DNA of 64,000 nucleotides, from assembly GCA_050700055.1 (NCBI GenBank), contig JBOHGE010000003.1, positions 159,590-223,589 on the forward strand. The letters run 5' to 3'. This document shows, one piece after another, positions 33,513 through 41,785 of the stretch (its first letter is position 1; every line of letters starts with the position of its first letter). The notes beneath the pieces are model-generated. The model did not search any database. It saw only the letters and a list, made by a program, of their open reading frames with translations, and was not told the origin of the DNA. Source of the stretch: GCA-003244245 sp050700055. GTDB lineage: Bacteria; Actinomycetota; Actinomycetes; Mycobacteriales; Pseudonocardiaceae. The position numbers were made by a program, and so were the translations under genes.

Positions 33513-34136
33513 GTGAGCTCGGCCGAGGAGATCCGGGATGCGCTGCGGCGCTTTCCCCGGCGCGGCATCAGGCGCTGGGAGTCCTGGCGTGGCCGATCCC
33601 CGCGAGCCGCGGTGGCCGTCACCATCGTCACCGACGGTAACGCCCCCGCGGTGCTGCTCACTCGACGGGCTGATGGGCTGCACGAGCTGCCGGGCCTGCC
33701 CACCGATCCCCGTGAGTCGCGACCCGACGCCGCCCGCCGGGCGCTTGCCGAGCAGCTCGGGATGGGGTTGCCGCCGGGGTCGGTGCTCGGAATGCTGGAC
33801 GACTACCAGACCCGCTCGGGATTGGCGATCACGCCCGTGCTGGTCTGGGCGGGTGAGCGCGGCGAACCGCGGCACCGTCGACCGGCCCGTCACGATGTCC
33901 AGGTCGTCGCCGTGTCATTCGCCGACCTCGACGTCGAGCCGGTGTTCGTGGCCGGCGCAGACTCCGACGATCAGATGATCCGCCTACCGCTGCACGGAGA
34001 ATGGCTGCACGCCCCCACCGCCGCCATCCTCTACCAGTTCCGCGAGGCAGTCCTGCACCACCGCCCCACCCGGGTAGCTCACCTCACCGCCGCTCCCCTC
34101 TTGCATTCAGCGGGCTCAGCGGGGTTATTCGGGTAG
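33513..34136 (+). CDS. Nudix-like protein with degenerate catalytic box
   Basis: I start at GTG 33513, six bases past a GGGAGG site, giving 207 residues. The fold resembles CoA-type Nudix proteins (VAVTIVTDGNAPAVLLTRRA, HELPGLPTDPRE). The catalytic box reads RRALAEQLGM where active enzymes have REUxEExGU, so two metal-binding glutamates are replaced (Ala and Gln). It may have lost hydrolase activity or use another substrate. Its last residues (HSAGSAGLFG) are encoded in the arm of the terminator shared with the converging gltX gene. Confidence 0.72.
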   Translation: MSSAEEIRDALRRFPRRGIRRWESWRGRSPRAAVAVTIVTDGNAPAVLLTRRADGLHELPGLPTDPRESRPDAARRALAEQLGMGLPPGSVLGMLDDYQTRSGLAITPVLVWAGERGEPRHRRPARHDVQVVAVSFADLDVEPVFVAGADSDDQMIRLPLHGEWLHAPTAAILYQFREAVLHHRPTRVAHLTAAPLLHSAGSAGLFG

Positions 34137-34162
34137 CTGTGACCCCGCTGAGCCCGCTGAAT
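34101..34162. terminator. Bidirectional terminator with coding arms
   Basis: A perfect 23-bp inverted repeat (34101-34123 and 34140-34162, arm GCATTCAGCGGGCTCAGCGGG and its complement) with a 16-nt loop. The stop codons of the Nudix gene (34134-34136) and gltX (34125-34127) both fall in the loop. The same stem therefore ends transcripts from either side and encodes HSAGSAG at the end of both proteins. Confidence 0.85.
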
Positions 34163-35807
34163 GCGGAAGGGGGGCGTGGAGGCGGCGGCGGACCTCGGCC
34201 GGGCCTAGGGTGGTGGCGATGGGGTGGAGGTTGGGGCTGCGGGTGGAGCCGGTGAGGGTGACCCGGATGAGCTGGGCGGCTTCGCGGATGGAGCCGGGAT
34301 AGCTGCCGGGGTTCTTCTTGTATTCCTTGGGGTTGGCGGCGAAACCGTGCTTGGCCGCGAGTCGACGGATCTGGTCGAACCATTCCTGGGGGTCGTCCAG
34401 CGGCTGGTAACCATCGGCGAAGTCGGCGAGGAACGCGTGCACGAGTTGCGGGTCGAGACCGCCGAGACGCTCGTCGGCCGGATCGTCGACCAGGGTGAAC
34501 AGCTCGGCGAAGAAGAACCCGTAGGCGGGACGAAAATCCGACCATTTCCGCAGATCTTTGCGGGGGTTGTCGACACCGTCGCGTTCCACGGCCAGGGCAC
34601 GCAGAGCGAGATCGTGGTGGGTTTCCAGGACGGCCGCCAGCTCGGGGTCATAGGTGGCCGCCCAGGGGCGGACAGCGTCCAGGATCTGCTCGCCGGTGCG
34701 GGTGGCGATCTCGTCGGCCGAGATGTCCGCCAGCTTGACCAGATCGACCAGGGGACCCGCGACGCCACACTCCTGCAGCCGGATCGGCTCGTGCAGAGCG
34801 TCGGCCAGCGGCAGCTCGGCGAGCCGGCCGTTGGCCAGCCCGCGCAGGTAGTACAGCACCGCGTCGGCCGGGTAGCCGGCGGTGATGTAGAAGTCGACGC
34901 CGGCTTCGGGGTCCTTGCGCTTGGACAGCTTCCGCTTGCCACCGGTGATCTGCTTCATCAGCGGGGCGATGTGCGCGTAACGCGGCGCGGCGAAGCCGAA
35001 CGCGTCGAACAGTTGCAGGTGCAGGGGCACCGAGGAGATCCACTCCTCCCCGCGGATGACCAGCGAGGTGCGCATGAGGTGGTCGTCGACCACGTGCGCG
35101 AAGTGGTAGGTCGGCAGCCGCAGCGGCAGGTCGGAGGACTTGAGGATGACCACGTCGTTGCGGTTGGCCTCGTGCTCCAGCTCGCCGCGGATCTGGTCGG
35201 TGAACCGTACCCGCCGGCCGGCCGCGTCGTCGGGGGCGCGGAAGCGCACCACGTACGGGGTGGCCCCGGCCAGCTCGGCCAGCACCGCGGCCGGCTCGGC
35301 GTCCCGCCAGATGGCCCAGGAGCCGTAGTAACCCGGCGGGAGCTTGGCGTCTTGCTGGCGCTGGGCGATCTCGGCCAACTCATCCTTGGTGGCAAAGCAG
35401 AGGTAGGCCCGGTTCTGGCGGAGCAGGTGCCGCACGAACGTCAGGTAGATGGCCTCGCGGGCGGACTGGCGGTAGGGCCCGTAGTCGCCGGAGCCGTCAC
35501 CCTCGGTGGGCTGGATACCGAAGTAGTCGAAGGCCCGCTGGAACTGGCTGACCGCGCCGTCGACCTCGCGGGACTGGTCGGTGTCCTCGATCCGGACCAG
35601 GTACCGGCCGCCGGTCCGCGCGGCGATGTCCTGGTCGATCATCGCGACGTACACCCCGCCGATGTGCACGAACCCGGTCGGCGACGGCCCGAACCGGGTG
35701 ACCTCGGCCCCGTCGGGCAACCGGCGCGGCGGGTAGCGCTGCTCCCAGTGCTCCGGTTCGGGCAGGTCAGCTGGGAACAGCGAGTCGATGATCCCGTGGC
35801 CGAGCAC
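34125..35807 (-). CDS. gltX: Glutamyl-tRNA synthetase family protein
   Basis: I start at GTG 35807 after a GGAGGGGAG site, giving 560 residues. An in-frame extension to 36056 has low-complexity text and crosses a hairpin, so it is unlikely to be translated. Class I signatures are RFGPSPTGFVHIGG (HIGH region) and KRKLSKRKDPEAGV (KMSKS region). RIEDTDQSREVDGAV and TYHFAHVVDDHLM are conserved in GluRS. It charges tRNA-Glu with glutamate in the cytoplasm. I cannot tell whether this is the only GluRS in the cell. The C-terminal HSAGSAGSQLPE is encoded by the terminator stem and is not part of the fold. Confidence 0.9.
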   Translation of the reverse strand: MLGHGIIDSLFPADLPEPEHWEQRYPPRRLPDGAEVTRFGPSPTGFVHIGGVYVAMIDQDIAARTGGRYLVRIEDTDQSREVDGAVSQFQRAFDYFGIQPTEGDGSGDYGPYRQSAREAIYLTFVRHLLRQNRAYLCFATKDELAEIAQRQQDAKLPPGYYGSWAIWRDAEPAAVLAELAGATPYVVRFRAPDDAAGRRVRFTDQIRGELEHEANRNDVVILKSSDLPLRLPTYHFAHVVDDHLMRTSLVIRGEEWISSVPLHLQLFDAFGFAAPRYAHIAPLMKQITGGKRKLSKRKDPEAGVDFYITAGYPADAVLYYLRGLANGRLAELPLADALHEPIRLQECGVAGPLVDLVKLADISADEIATRTGEQILDAVRPWAATYDPELAAVLETHHDLALRALAVERDGVDNPRKDLRKWSDFRPAYGFFFAELFTLVDDPADERLGGLDPQLVHAFLADFADGYQPLDDPQEWFDQIRRLAAKHGFAANPKEYKKNPGSYPGSIREAAQLIRVTLTGSTRSPNLHPIATTLGPAEVRRRLHAPLPHSAGSAGSQLPE

Positions 35808-35908
35808 CAGTTCTCCCCTCCACGCAGTAGTCGTCCCCCACCAGCACACCCCCCATTGCACCACCACCCCCCTCCCCACCCCAAACCGCCACCACCACAC
35901 AACCGCCC

Positions 35909-35978
35909 GCCGTCGTGAACTCGACGCCAGCGACGTTTGCCGGAGCGGAGATGTCGCTGGCGTCGAGTTCACGACGGC
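35909..35978. repeat. 26-bp perfect hairpin upstream of gltX
   Basis: Arms 35909-35934 (GCCGTCGTGAACTCGACGCC followed by AGCGAC) and 35953-35978 are exact complements with an 18-nt loop. They continue outward with CCGCC/GGCGG after one mismatch. It lies between gltX and the divergent gene at 36080. It could be a dispersed palindromic element or an attenuator; position relative to both promoters is unclear. Confidence 0.75.
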
Positions 35979-36079
35979 AGGCGGGGTTTCGCGGGCGTAA
36001 CGATGCGCGTGCTCCAGCGGATTAATTATCGAGCGCTCCAATGAACATTCGTTCATTCGCGCGGAATCGACGGTGAGCG

Positions 36080-37780
36080 ATGACTACCGAAGGTAACACT
36101 ACGGACCAACCTGCGCACAGCGCCGAGCGGGCGTCCGGCGTTCCTCCGGCGCAGCGGGACGCCACCACGCGCTACCTGTGCGCGGCGGCGCATCTGGACC
36201 CGGTGTTCGGCGACGCCGCAATCGCCGAATTCCTCGTCGAGCCCTATCGCGCCATTCCACCAGCACCCGGAGTCGACGCCGCGGCCGTGCTGCGCGATGC
36301 GGTGGCCGCACGTGCCCGTCGCCGGATCCGCGACGGTGTCCTGCTGCTGCTCCTGGTGTTCCTCGCGTTCGTCAGCCTGCCGGCGTTGGTCGTCTGGTTG
36401 ATCATCGCGCTGGCGTCCAGCAGCGTCGCTAAGACCAGCATCCGCAGAGGGCGCGACGCCGTCTCGACGCTCGTCGCCGTCGGGGTCATCGTGCTCGGGA
36501 TCGTGGTGCTACCGCAGTTGGTCGGCCCCGAGCTGACGGCTTTCCTGCCGGATATCTGGGGCGTGCTTCCCGCCGTCGTGCTGGGTCTGCTCGCCCTGAC
36601 CGTGATCGGTATCGACGAGCTCGCCGTGCACCACCTCGTGCACACCAGCTTCCGCCCGCACCGGTTCCGGCCCGACGGAGGGCACACCGACGGTTGGGAG
36701 CACATCCTCCGGACTCTCGGGCATCCTGCCTTCCAGGGCCCGCTCGCCAGAGTCGCCGCGACCGGCGAGCCCGGACACCGGAACCTGGATCAGGCCGACG
36801 TCGTGGTGCACCGCGGATTCTCGCCGTTCATCGGTGCCGGTGAGCAGCTTCATCGCGAGATCATCACGTTGCCGCTGGAGCCGGCTGAGGAGGACGGGCG
36901 ACACGGCACAGGCACTCGATCCCAGCCGCGCTGGATCAGCGTCATGGAGTTGCAGCGGCATGTCGCCACGGCGATCGGCGAGCTGCGGTCACCGTCGTCG
37001 CTGGGCCCGGGCCACCGGCTCGAAGGCATCACCCAGCACGAGCAGGTCCTGATGGCCGCCGACCGGCTGGTGACCAACCTCGACACCCAGCCCCAGCCCG
37101 CGGTACTGCCCGCTCTCGACCACGCCCCCGCCGCGCACATACCGGCCGCGGACGCACACGACCTGGCGGACACGCCCCCGGAGTGGGCACGCTACTACCA
37201 GTGTTTCCGGATTGAGGCATGGGACCGCGACCTGGCGACGTCGTGTTACCTGCACATCGGGACGGACCAGCGGATGCTGTTCCTGGAGTGGACCTTCTGC
37301 GTTTTGCTGCCCATCCGGAAGAGCTACCGGGAGATCGACCGTTTCCAGCACCCCGTCTGGATCCCGCTGAGCCGCTCGCTTGCCGAACTGGCGACACTTC
37401 CCGCAACGGCCATCCGCCGCCTGCGGTCCGTCTTTCACCAGTTCACGCCGCTACCTCAACAGGACGGGGAGGTCGTGCCTGCCAAGTACGGCGCGGACAA
37501 GAGCCTGCGCGAACTCGCCGCCGCAAGCGACGTCCAGAACTATTTCCAGGGCGTCGACGTCGAACGTTACGTGAAGATTGTGGACGCGGTGGTCTTCCGG
37601 GCGGTCGGGCGGTATCTCGAGGATCGCGGCTACTCCGTGGTCGAGTTCATGAAACTGGCTGATCGAACGGTCAACAACCTCACCATCAGCGGCGGGACCT
37701 TCCTCGGATCGGCGGTGGGATTCGGCAACACCGCCCAAGGCAACCAGAATAAATCCGAACCACCGAAGGGCAGGCCATGA
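36080..37780 (+). CDS. Multi-pass membrane protein with C-terminal amyloid-like motif
   Basis: A 566-residue protein. After a hydrophilic start, residues about 85-185 hold three to four hydrophobic segments (VLLLLLVFLAFVSLPALVVW; VAVGVIVLGIVVLPQLV; VVLGLLALTVIGID). The rest is soluble and ends with RTVNNLTISGGTFLGSAVGF, then GNTAQGNQN. That terminal motif recurs at the start of the next protein. Patterns of the type GGTFxGxxV with Asn/Gln-rich ends are seen in bacterial amyloid signalling sequences, which couple a receptor to an effector. No enzymatic domain recognised. It overlaps the next gene by ATGA. Confidence 0.72.
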   Translation: MTTEGNTTDQPAHSAERASGVPPAQRDATTRYLCAAAHLDPVFGDAAIAEFLVEPYRAIPPAPGVDAAAVLRDAVAARARRRIRDGVLLLLLVFLAFVSLPALVVWLIIALASSSVAKTSIRRGRDAVSTLVAVGVIVLGIVVLPQLVGPELTAFLPDIWGVLPAVVLGLLALTVIGIDELAVHHLVHTSFRPHRFRPDGGHTDGWEHILRTLGHPAFQGPLARVAATGEPGHRNLDQADVVVHRGFSPFIGAGEQLHREIITLPLEPAEEDGRHGTGTRSQPRWISVMELQRHVATAIGELRSPSSLGPGHRLEGITQHEQVLMAADRLVTNLDTQPQPAVLPALDHAPAAHIPAADAHDLADTPPEWARYYQCFRIEAWDRDLATSCYLHIGTDQRMLFLEWTFCVLLPIRKSYREIDRFQHPVWIPLSRSLAELATLPATAIRRLRSVFHQFTPLPQQDGEVVPAKYGADKSLRELAAASDVQNYFQGVDVERYVKIVDAVVFRAVGRYLEDRGYSVVEFMKLADRTVNNLTISGGTFLGSAVGFGNTAQGNQNKSEPPKGRP

Positions 37781-38163
37781 ACACCGGGAAGGCGCCGCAA
37801 GCAGCGATGAGCATCACCGGGGGCACGTTCATCGGCAGCGCAGTGGGTCAGGCCAATACTATCAGCCACAACACGATCGCGGTCGGCGTTGTGGCATCGC
37901 AGGCATCCCTGGACGACCTGCGAGCAGCGATCGCCGCAGTACGCGATGATCTCATCGCCGCGGCAGCCGACCCGGCCGGGCAGGCCGACGTGTGCTACGA
38001 GGTCGGCAAGATCGAGGAGGAGCTCGCCGGAGCGGAACCGGAAGGGGCGGTGGTGCGCAGCCGGTGGGCGCAGGTGGGCAAGATGCTCGGTCCGCTCGCG
38101 GCGGCGTCAGGTCACATCGCGCAGATCACCAACTTGATCACGAAGGTATTCGACGGGGGTTGA
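37777..38163 (+). CDS. Small protein with N-terminal amyloid-like motif and helical domain
   Basis: A 128-residue protein coupled by ATGA overlap to the membrane protein. Residues 11-34 (MSITGGTFIGSAVGQANTIS) mirror the C-terminal motif of the partner (LTISGGTFLGSAVGFGNTAQ). The rest is helical (ASLDDLRAAIAAVRDDLIAA; VRSRWAQVGKMLGPLAAASG) with an alanine-rich end that could insert in or bind membranes. The sharing suggests that the two proteins recognise each other through like-like assembly; this is inference. Confidence 0.72.
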   Translation: MNTGKAPQAAMSITGGTFIGSAVGQANTISHNTIAVGVVASQASLDDLRAAIAAVRDDLIAAAADPAGQADVCYEVGKIEEELAGAEPEGAVVRSRWAQVGKMLGPLAAASGHIAQITNLITKVFDGG

Positions 38164-38673
38164 GAGTCGGCGTTCGGGCGGTCCTTGACGTGGATTGAGC
38201 GTGGTGCCGGTCCCAGCCGCGCAGGCCGGTCAGCGCGACCAGTCCCAGCCAGCCACGTGAGCGCGGCCGGCATCCGCGCTAGGCCGTGCGACTGACCTCA
38301 GTGATCTTGTTCTCACCATGAGTGATGAAGACCCGGGGAGAACTGCCCACCTTCAGGCGACTGTACGGACTTTGCGACACTGCTACTGTCAGTATCGGTA
38401 GAGATACGGACAGATATAAACCTTACCTTCAGATTAACGTGCCACCAGCAACCCGAAGAATCATTTCTTAACGATTCTTCACACGGTTCAGTTGCTGCTC
38501 TCTGATCGTATAGACGCAATTCCTTGAGCTGGGTATCCGACGGTTTCTCCGGGGGGCGAGCGGTGCGCGCAGTGTCGAGGTCGACCAACTACCTCGTCAG
38601 AAAAACGCGTTCCGGGCACCGGTCGGCTCAAGATCTCTCACGTAGATCCTGATGCGTCTGTCGTGGCCTGACG
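38164..38673. other. Intergenic stretch upstream of the LuxR-type regulator
   Basis: About 510 bp with no convincing gene; a 91-codon minus-strand frame at 38313-38588 has unconvincing composition. The part at 38390-38530 is richer in A/T and holds a perfect 8-bp inverted repeat, GAAGAATC (38455-38462) and GATTCTTC (38473-38480), with a 10-bp spacer. It may contain an operator and the promoter of the regulator; no -10 is certain. Confidence 0.45.
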
Positions 38674-40416
38674 ATGGCCAGCTCTACCAGCAGACTGTGC
38701 AGCATCGGCGGCACCCATCGCCTCGTACCCGGGCGGCTACGAGAGCTCTCCGCGCTACAGGTCGAGCAGCGCCGCAGCGAGCAGGGCCAGTTACGGGTGG
38801 CCTTGATCCTCGGCGACGCCGGGCTGGGCAAGACCCGGCTGGCGACCGCACAGCTGCCGCCCGACGGTGCGCCGGCCGTCGGGCTGATCGCGCGCAGCTC
38901 CCCGCTTGGCGGTCTGCCGCTGCTGGGCCCCTGGGCTGACGCGCTCAGCCTGCATCCGGGTGAGGTGAACACCGAGCGGATCTGCCACGTCTGCGGCAGC
39001 GGGCTCGGTGGCCTGCCGGCGCTCACCCGACGCGCTGAGATCGCCCACGACGCGCCGTCCTGCGCGCAAGCCCTTCGCTACCACTTCGTCGAGTGGATCC
39101 CGGGGCTACTCGCCAAGGCGAGTGCCACCAGGCCGATGGTGGTGGTCCTGGATGACGTTCACCAAGGCCACGATGCGGTGTGGGAGATGCTGCTGCGACT
39201 GGCCTGGGACTTTCCGACCAGCCGGCTGCTCGTGCTCGCCACCGCCCGGCCGGCAGAGCTGGCCAACCACCGGCTGGCCATCGAGGTACTGCAGGCATTG
39301 GAGCAGGAGGCGATGATCTGCCGGATCCAGCTGGCCCCGTTCTCCCGGGAGGATGTCCGGGAGCTGGCCACCGGGATCCTCGGCCGAGACCGCGTGTCAG
39401 CACATCTGATGGACGGGCTGATGGCCCGTGCGCAGGGCAACCCACGGTGCGCCGTCGGACTGCTGGAGGCCGTGGTCGGTGCGGATCTGCCGGAGCGGAT
39501 ACCGGAGAGACTGGCCCGCCGGGTACGCGCCGAGCTGGCGCGGCTGGACCCACCGACCCTGGCCCTGCTCGAGGTGCTCGCCGTCGGTGGCGGTCCGGTC
39601 GATCTCGGCGACCTCACCCGGATCACCGACCGGCCGATCGCCGACGTCGCGCACACCCTGGACCGGCTCATCCGTTCCGGGATGGTCCGCACGCAGCACC
39701 ACGACCGGGTCCCGGGATATCAGATCGCCCACCCGCTCATCCTGGAGGTGCTCTACACGGATATCGGTGACGCCATGCGGCGCGTGCTGCACCGGCGGGT
39801 GGCGGGGACGCTGCTCGAGTCCGGGCGGACGGAGGCTGCGGCGTCGCACTTCGTCCGCGCGGCGCAGGCCGGAGACCGCGAGGCGATCGACGCGCTGATC
39901 GAGATAGCCCGGCGAGCCGAGCAGCGCGGGATGTGCTCCCAGGTGTGGCAGACCGTCTCGACGTTGCAGGATCTGTTGCCGATCGGCGACGAGCGCTGGC
40001 GGTGCGTGTTCGATGCCTTGTTCCAGCGCTCAAGCTGGGGGATCATCGATCGCACCGAGCATCATGCGGTCGAGCCGGCCACGGTGTGGCGGCTGCGGCA
40101 GCTGCTGGCCGGGGTCGGTGACCTGCAGCGGCAAGCCGACGTCCGGTTATGGCTGGCGGGCTGGTTCGCGTTCGGCGCGGGTGATCTCGATGCTGCGCAA
40201 CGGGAGTGCCGGCAGGCCCGTGAGCTGTATGAGCAGGCCGGCTGCAGATCAGCGGCCCGGATGGCGGCGATCGAGTCGGCCAGAATACGCGGATGGGCCG
40301 GTGACCTACCCGGCGCAGAGCTGGCCGCACACCAGCTGTTGGGCACGGCGCAGCGGCAGGGCAAGAAGCGCGGGATCGCGCAAGCGTGTGCCGCGCTGGG
40401 GCACGCGCTGGGCTGA
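38674..40416 (+). CDS. Large ATPase LuxR-type regulator, N-terminal part (interrupted by TGA)
   Basis: A 580-residue frame with the LAL-type ATPase: Walker A GDAGLGKTR near 48, Walker B VVVLDDVHQGHDAVW, and a helical TPR-like tail. It stops at TGA 40414-40416 in GHALG. The codons after the TGA continue in the same frame (QGRFEEAEVMLVRSAEL) into the second part, which carries the LuxR helix-turn-helix. So one base change split a gene of about 985 codons. As it stands this part lacks the DNA-binding domain. In such loci the regulator normally controls the adjoining metabolite genes, here the encapsulin/terpene operon. Confidence 0.8.
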   Translation: MASSTSRLCSIGGTHRLVPGRLRELSALQVEQRRSEQGQLRVALILGDAGLGKTRLATAQLPPDGAPAVGLIARSSPLGGLPLLGPWADALSLHPGEVNTERICHVCGSGLGGLPALTRRAEIAHDAPSCAQALRYHFVEWIPGLLAKASATRPMVVVLDDVHQGHDAVWEMLLRLAWDFPTSRLLVLATARPAELANHRLAIEVLQALEQEAMICRIQLAPFSREDVRELATGILGRDRVSAHLMDGLMARAQGNPRCAVGLLEAVVGADLPERIPERLARRVRAELARLDPPTLALLEVLAVGGGPVDLGDLTRITDRPIADVAHTLDRLIRSGMVRTQHHDRVPGYQIAHPLILEVLYTDIGDAMRRVLHRRVAGTLLESGRTEAAASHFVRAAQAGDREAIDALIEIARRAEQRGMCSQVWQTVSTLQDLLPIGDERWRCVFDALFQRSSWGIIDRTEHHAVEPATVWRLRQLLAGVGDLQRQADVRLWLAGWFAFGAGDLDAAQRECRQARELYEQAGCRSAARMAAIESARIRGWAGDLPGAELAAHQLLGTAQRQGKKRGIAQACAALGHALG

Positions 40417-40443
40417 CAGGGTCGTTTCGAGGAGGCCGAGGTC

Positions 40444-41631
40444 ATGCTCGTGCGCAGCGCGGAGCTGGCCATGGCAGCCGGGCGGCTGTCCTGGATGTCG
40501 CAGAGTCTGGCGCTGCTCGCCTTCTTCGATGCCTGCCGGGGCCACCTGGCCTCAGCCCGCACCCGGTGGGCGCGGGCCGCTGCGTCCAGCCCACACGGTG
40601 ACCCGATGATCGTTGGCTGCGGCGCGTTCATCGAGCTGCTCACCGGCGATCTGGCGATGGTCGCAACGTATGTGCACCAAGCGCAAGGCCACGATCCGGC
40701 GGCCCGATCCCGCTTGCCGGCCCGGCTGGCGGCCCGAGCGGCGATGGCGGAGGCGGAGCGCGGCCACCTCGCCGAGGCCCGTCGACACCTCGAGACCGTG
40801 ACGGTGACCGGCGTCTCAGCGCCGTGGTACTGGTGGGCCGCGGGGACGGTGGCCAGGGTCGAGGGCCGGTGGGCCACTGCCACCACCGCCCTGCAACGGG
40901 CGGTGGACGGCTGCGCGGCGATGAGCCTCTGGGCGCTGGCGGGGTTTGTCCTGGCGGATCTGGCCGAGGTCGCGGTGACCGCCGGCGATTCCGACGCTGC
41001 GGCGAAGGCGGCGATATCGGCCAGGGACAGTGCCGGCCGCAGCGGCGCGCCCATCGGCCAGGCACTGCACCAGTTCGCGACCGCGTGGGCGCTGATCGGG
41101 CGCGGCCACCACGACCATGCGGCCCGAGCGGCATTGCGCGCGATCGACGGGTTCGGCTCCCACGGGTATGCGCTGTGGGCGGCGCGCGCCCGCATCGCCT
41201 ACGCCGTCGCGGCCCGGCGAGCCCACCCCAGGGCAGCCGGGGACGCGGTGCGCGAGGCCGTCGCGGCATTCGACGCGTGCGGTGCCGCCCCCCGCTGCGA
41301 GCAGGCTCGCACGCTGCTGCACCAACTCGGCTCGGCCCAGGTCGGCCCAGCCCCGGTCGGCCCGGCCCCGGTCGGCTCGGCCCAGGTCGGCTCGGGGGAC
41401 CGGTGCACCACGGCGGTCACCCGCGGTCCGGGCGCGCTGACCGGACGGGAGCGCCAGGTCGCCGAATTGGCCGCCAGCGGCTACACCGCCCCGCAGATCG
41501 CCACCCAGCTGCACATCGGGGTGCGCACCGTCGAGACCCACCTCGCCCGCAGTTACCCGAAACTCGGGATCACCTCCAAACAGCAGCTGGTGCACCGCGC
41601 CGCGGAGTTCGGATTCACGCCCGGTCCGTAG
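40444..41631 (+). CDS. Large ATPase LuxR-type regulator, C-terminal part with helix-turn-helix
   Basis: A 395-residue frame in the same phase as the upstream part, starting at ATG 40444 behind GAGGAGG, so re-initiation is possible. It has the rest of the TPR-like repeats, a Gly/Pro/Val repeat linker (GPAPVGPAPVGSAQVGS) and a LuxR helix-turn-helix at the end (LTGRERQVAELAASGYTAPQ, then VRTVETHLARSYPKLGITSK). It can bind DNA but lacks the ATPase. Its stop codon lies inside the first palindrome before the encapsulin gene. Either this fragment works alone, or stop read-through restores the full regulator, or the gene is dead. Confidence 0.8.
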   Translation: MLVRSAELAMAAGRLSWMSQSLALLAFFDACRGHLASARTRWARAAASSPHGDPMIVGCGAFIELLTGDLAMVATYVHQAQGHDPAARSRLPARLAARAAMAEAERGHLAEARRHLETVTVTGVSAPWYWWAAGTVARVEGRWATATTALQRAVDGCAAMSLWALAGFVLADLAEVAVTAGDSDAAAKAAISARDSAGRSGAPIGQALHQFATAWALIGRGHHDHAARAALRAIDGFGSHGYALWAARARIAYAVAARRAHPRAAGDAVREAVAAFDACGAAPRCEQARTLLHQLGSAQVGPAPVGPAPVGSAQVGSGDRCTTAVTRGPGALTGRERQVAELAASGYTAPQIATQLHIGVRTVETHLARSYPKLGITSKQQLVHRAAEFGFTPGP

Positions 41632-41696
41632 TTTCTACGGAGCTGCCGGCCGGATAATGACACCAGATCCGTATCGACGTCCGTAGCATCTACGGA
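41625..41696. promoter_or_regulatory. Paired 17-bp palindromic operators upstream of encapsulin A
   Basis: Two copies of TCCGTAG-NNN-CTACGGA occur, at 41625-41641 and 41680-41696, with start points 55 bp apart. The first overlaps the stop of the regulator gene. Both lie just before the first encapsulin gene, between a LuxR-type regulator and its likely target operon. Identical perfect dyads at this spacing suggest binding sites for the regulator. The binding factor is not known. Confidence 0.75.
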
Positions 41697-41785
41697 TGGC
41701 ACGCCAGAATGTGATCACTAAAGTATGTCGTGACCGTGGTGGTCAATATCTCTCTGTTCATGCAGATAGAGATGGGTGGTGTGGG

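Noticed and set aside
35808..36056. An 83-residue N-terminal extension of gltX
   Set aside because: Low-complexity Trp/Val text crossing a 26-bp hairpin; a GTG with a strong ribosome site at 35807 gives a normal synthetase.
38313..38588. 91-codon minus-strand ORF before the LuxR-type regulator
   Set aside because: No ribosome site, mixed composition and no recognisable fold; the stretch looks regulatory.
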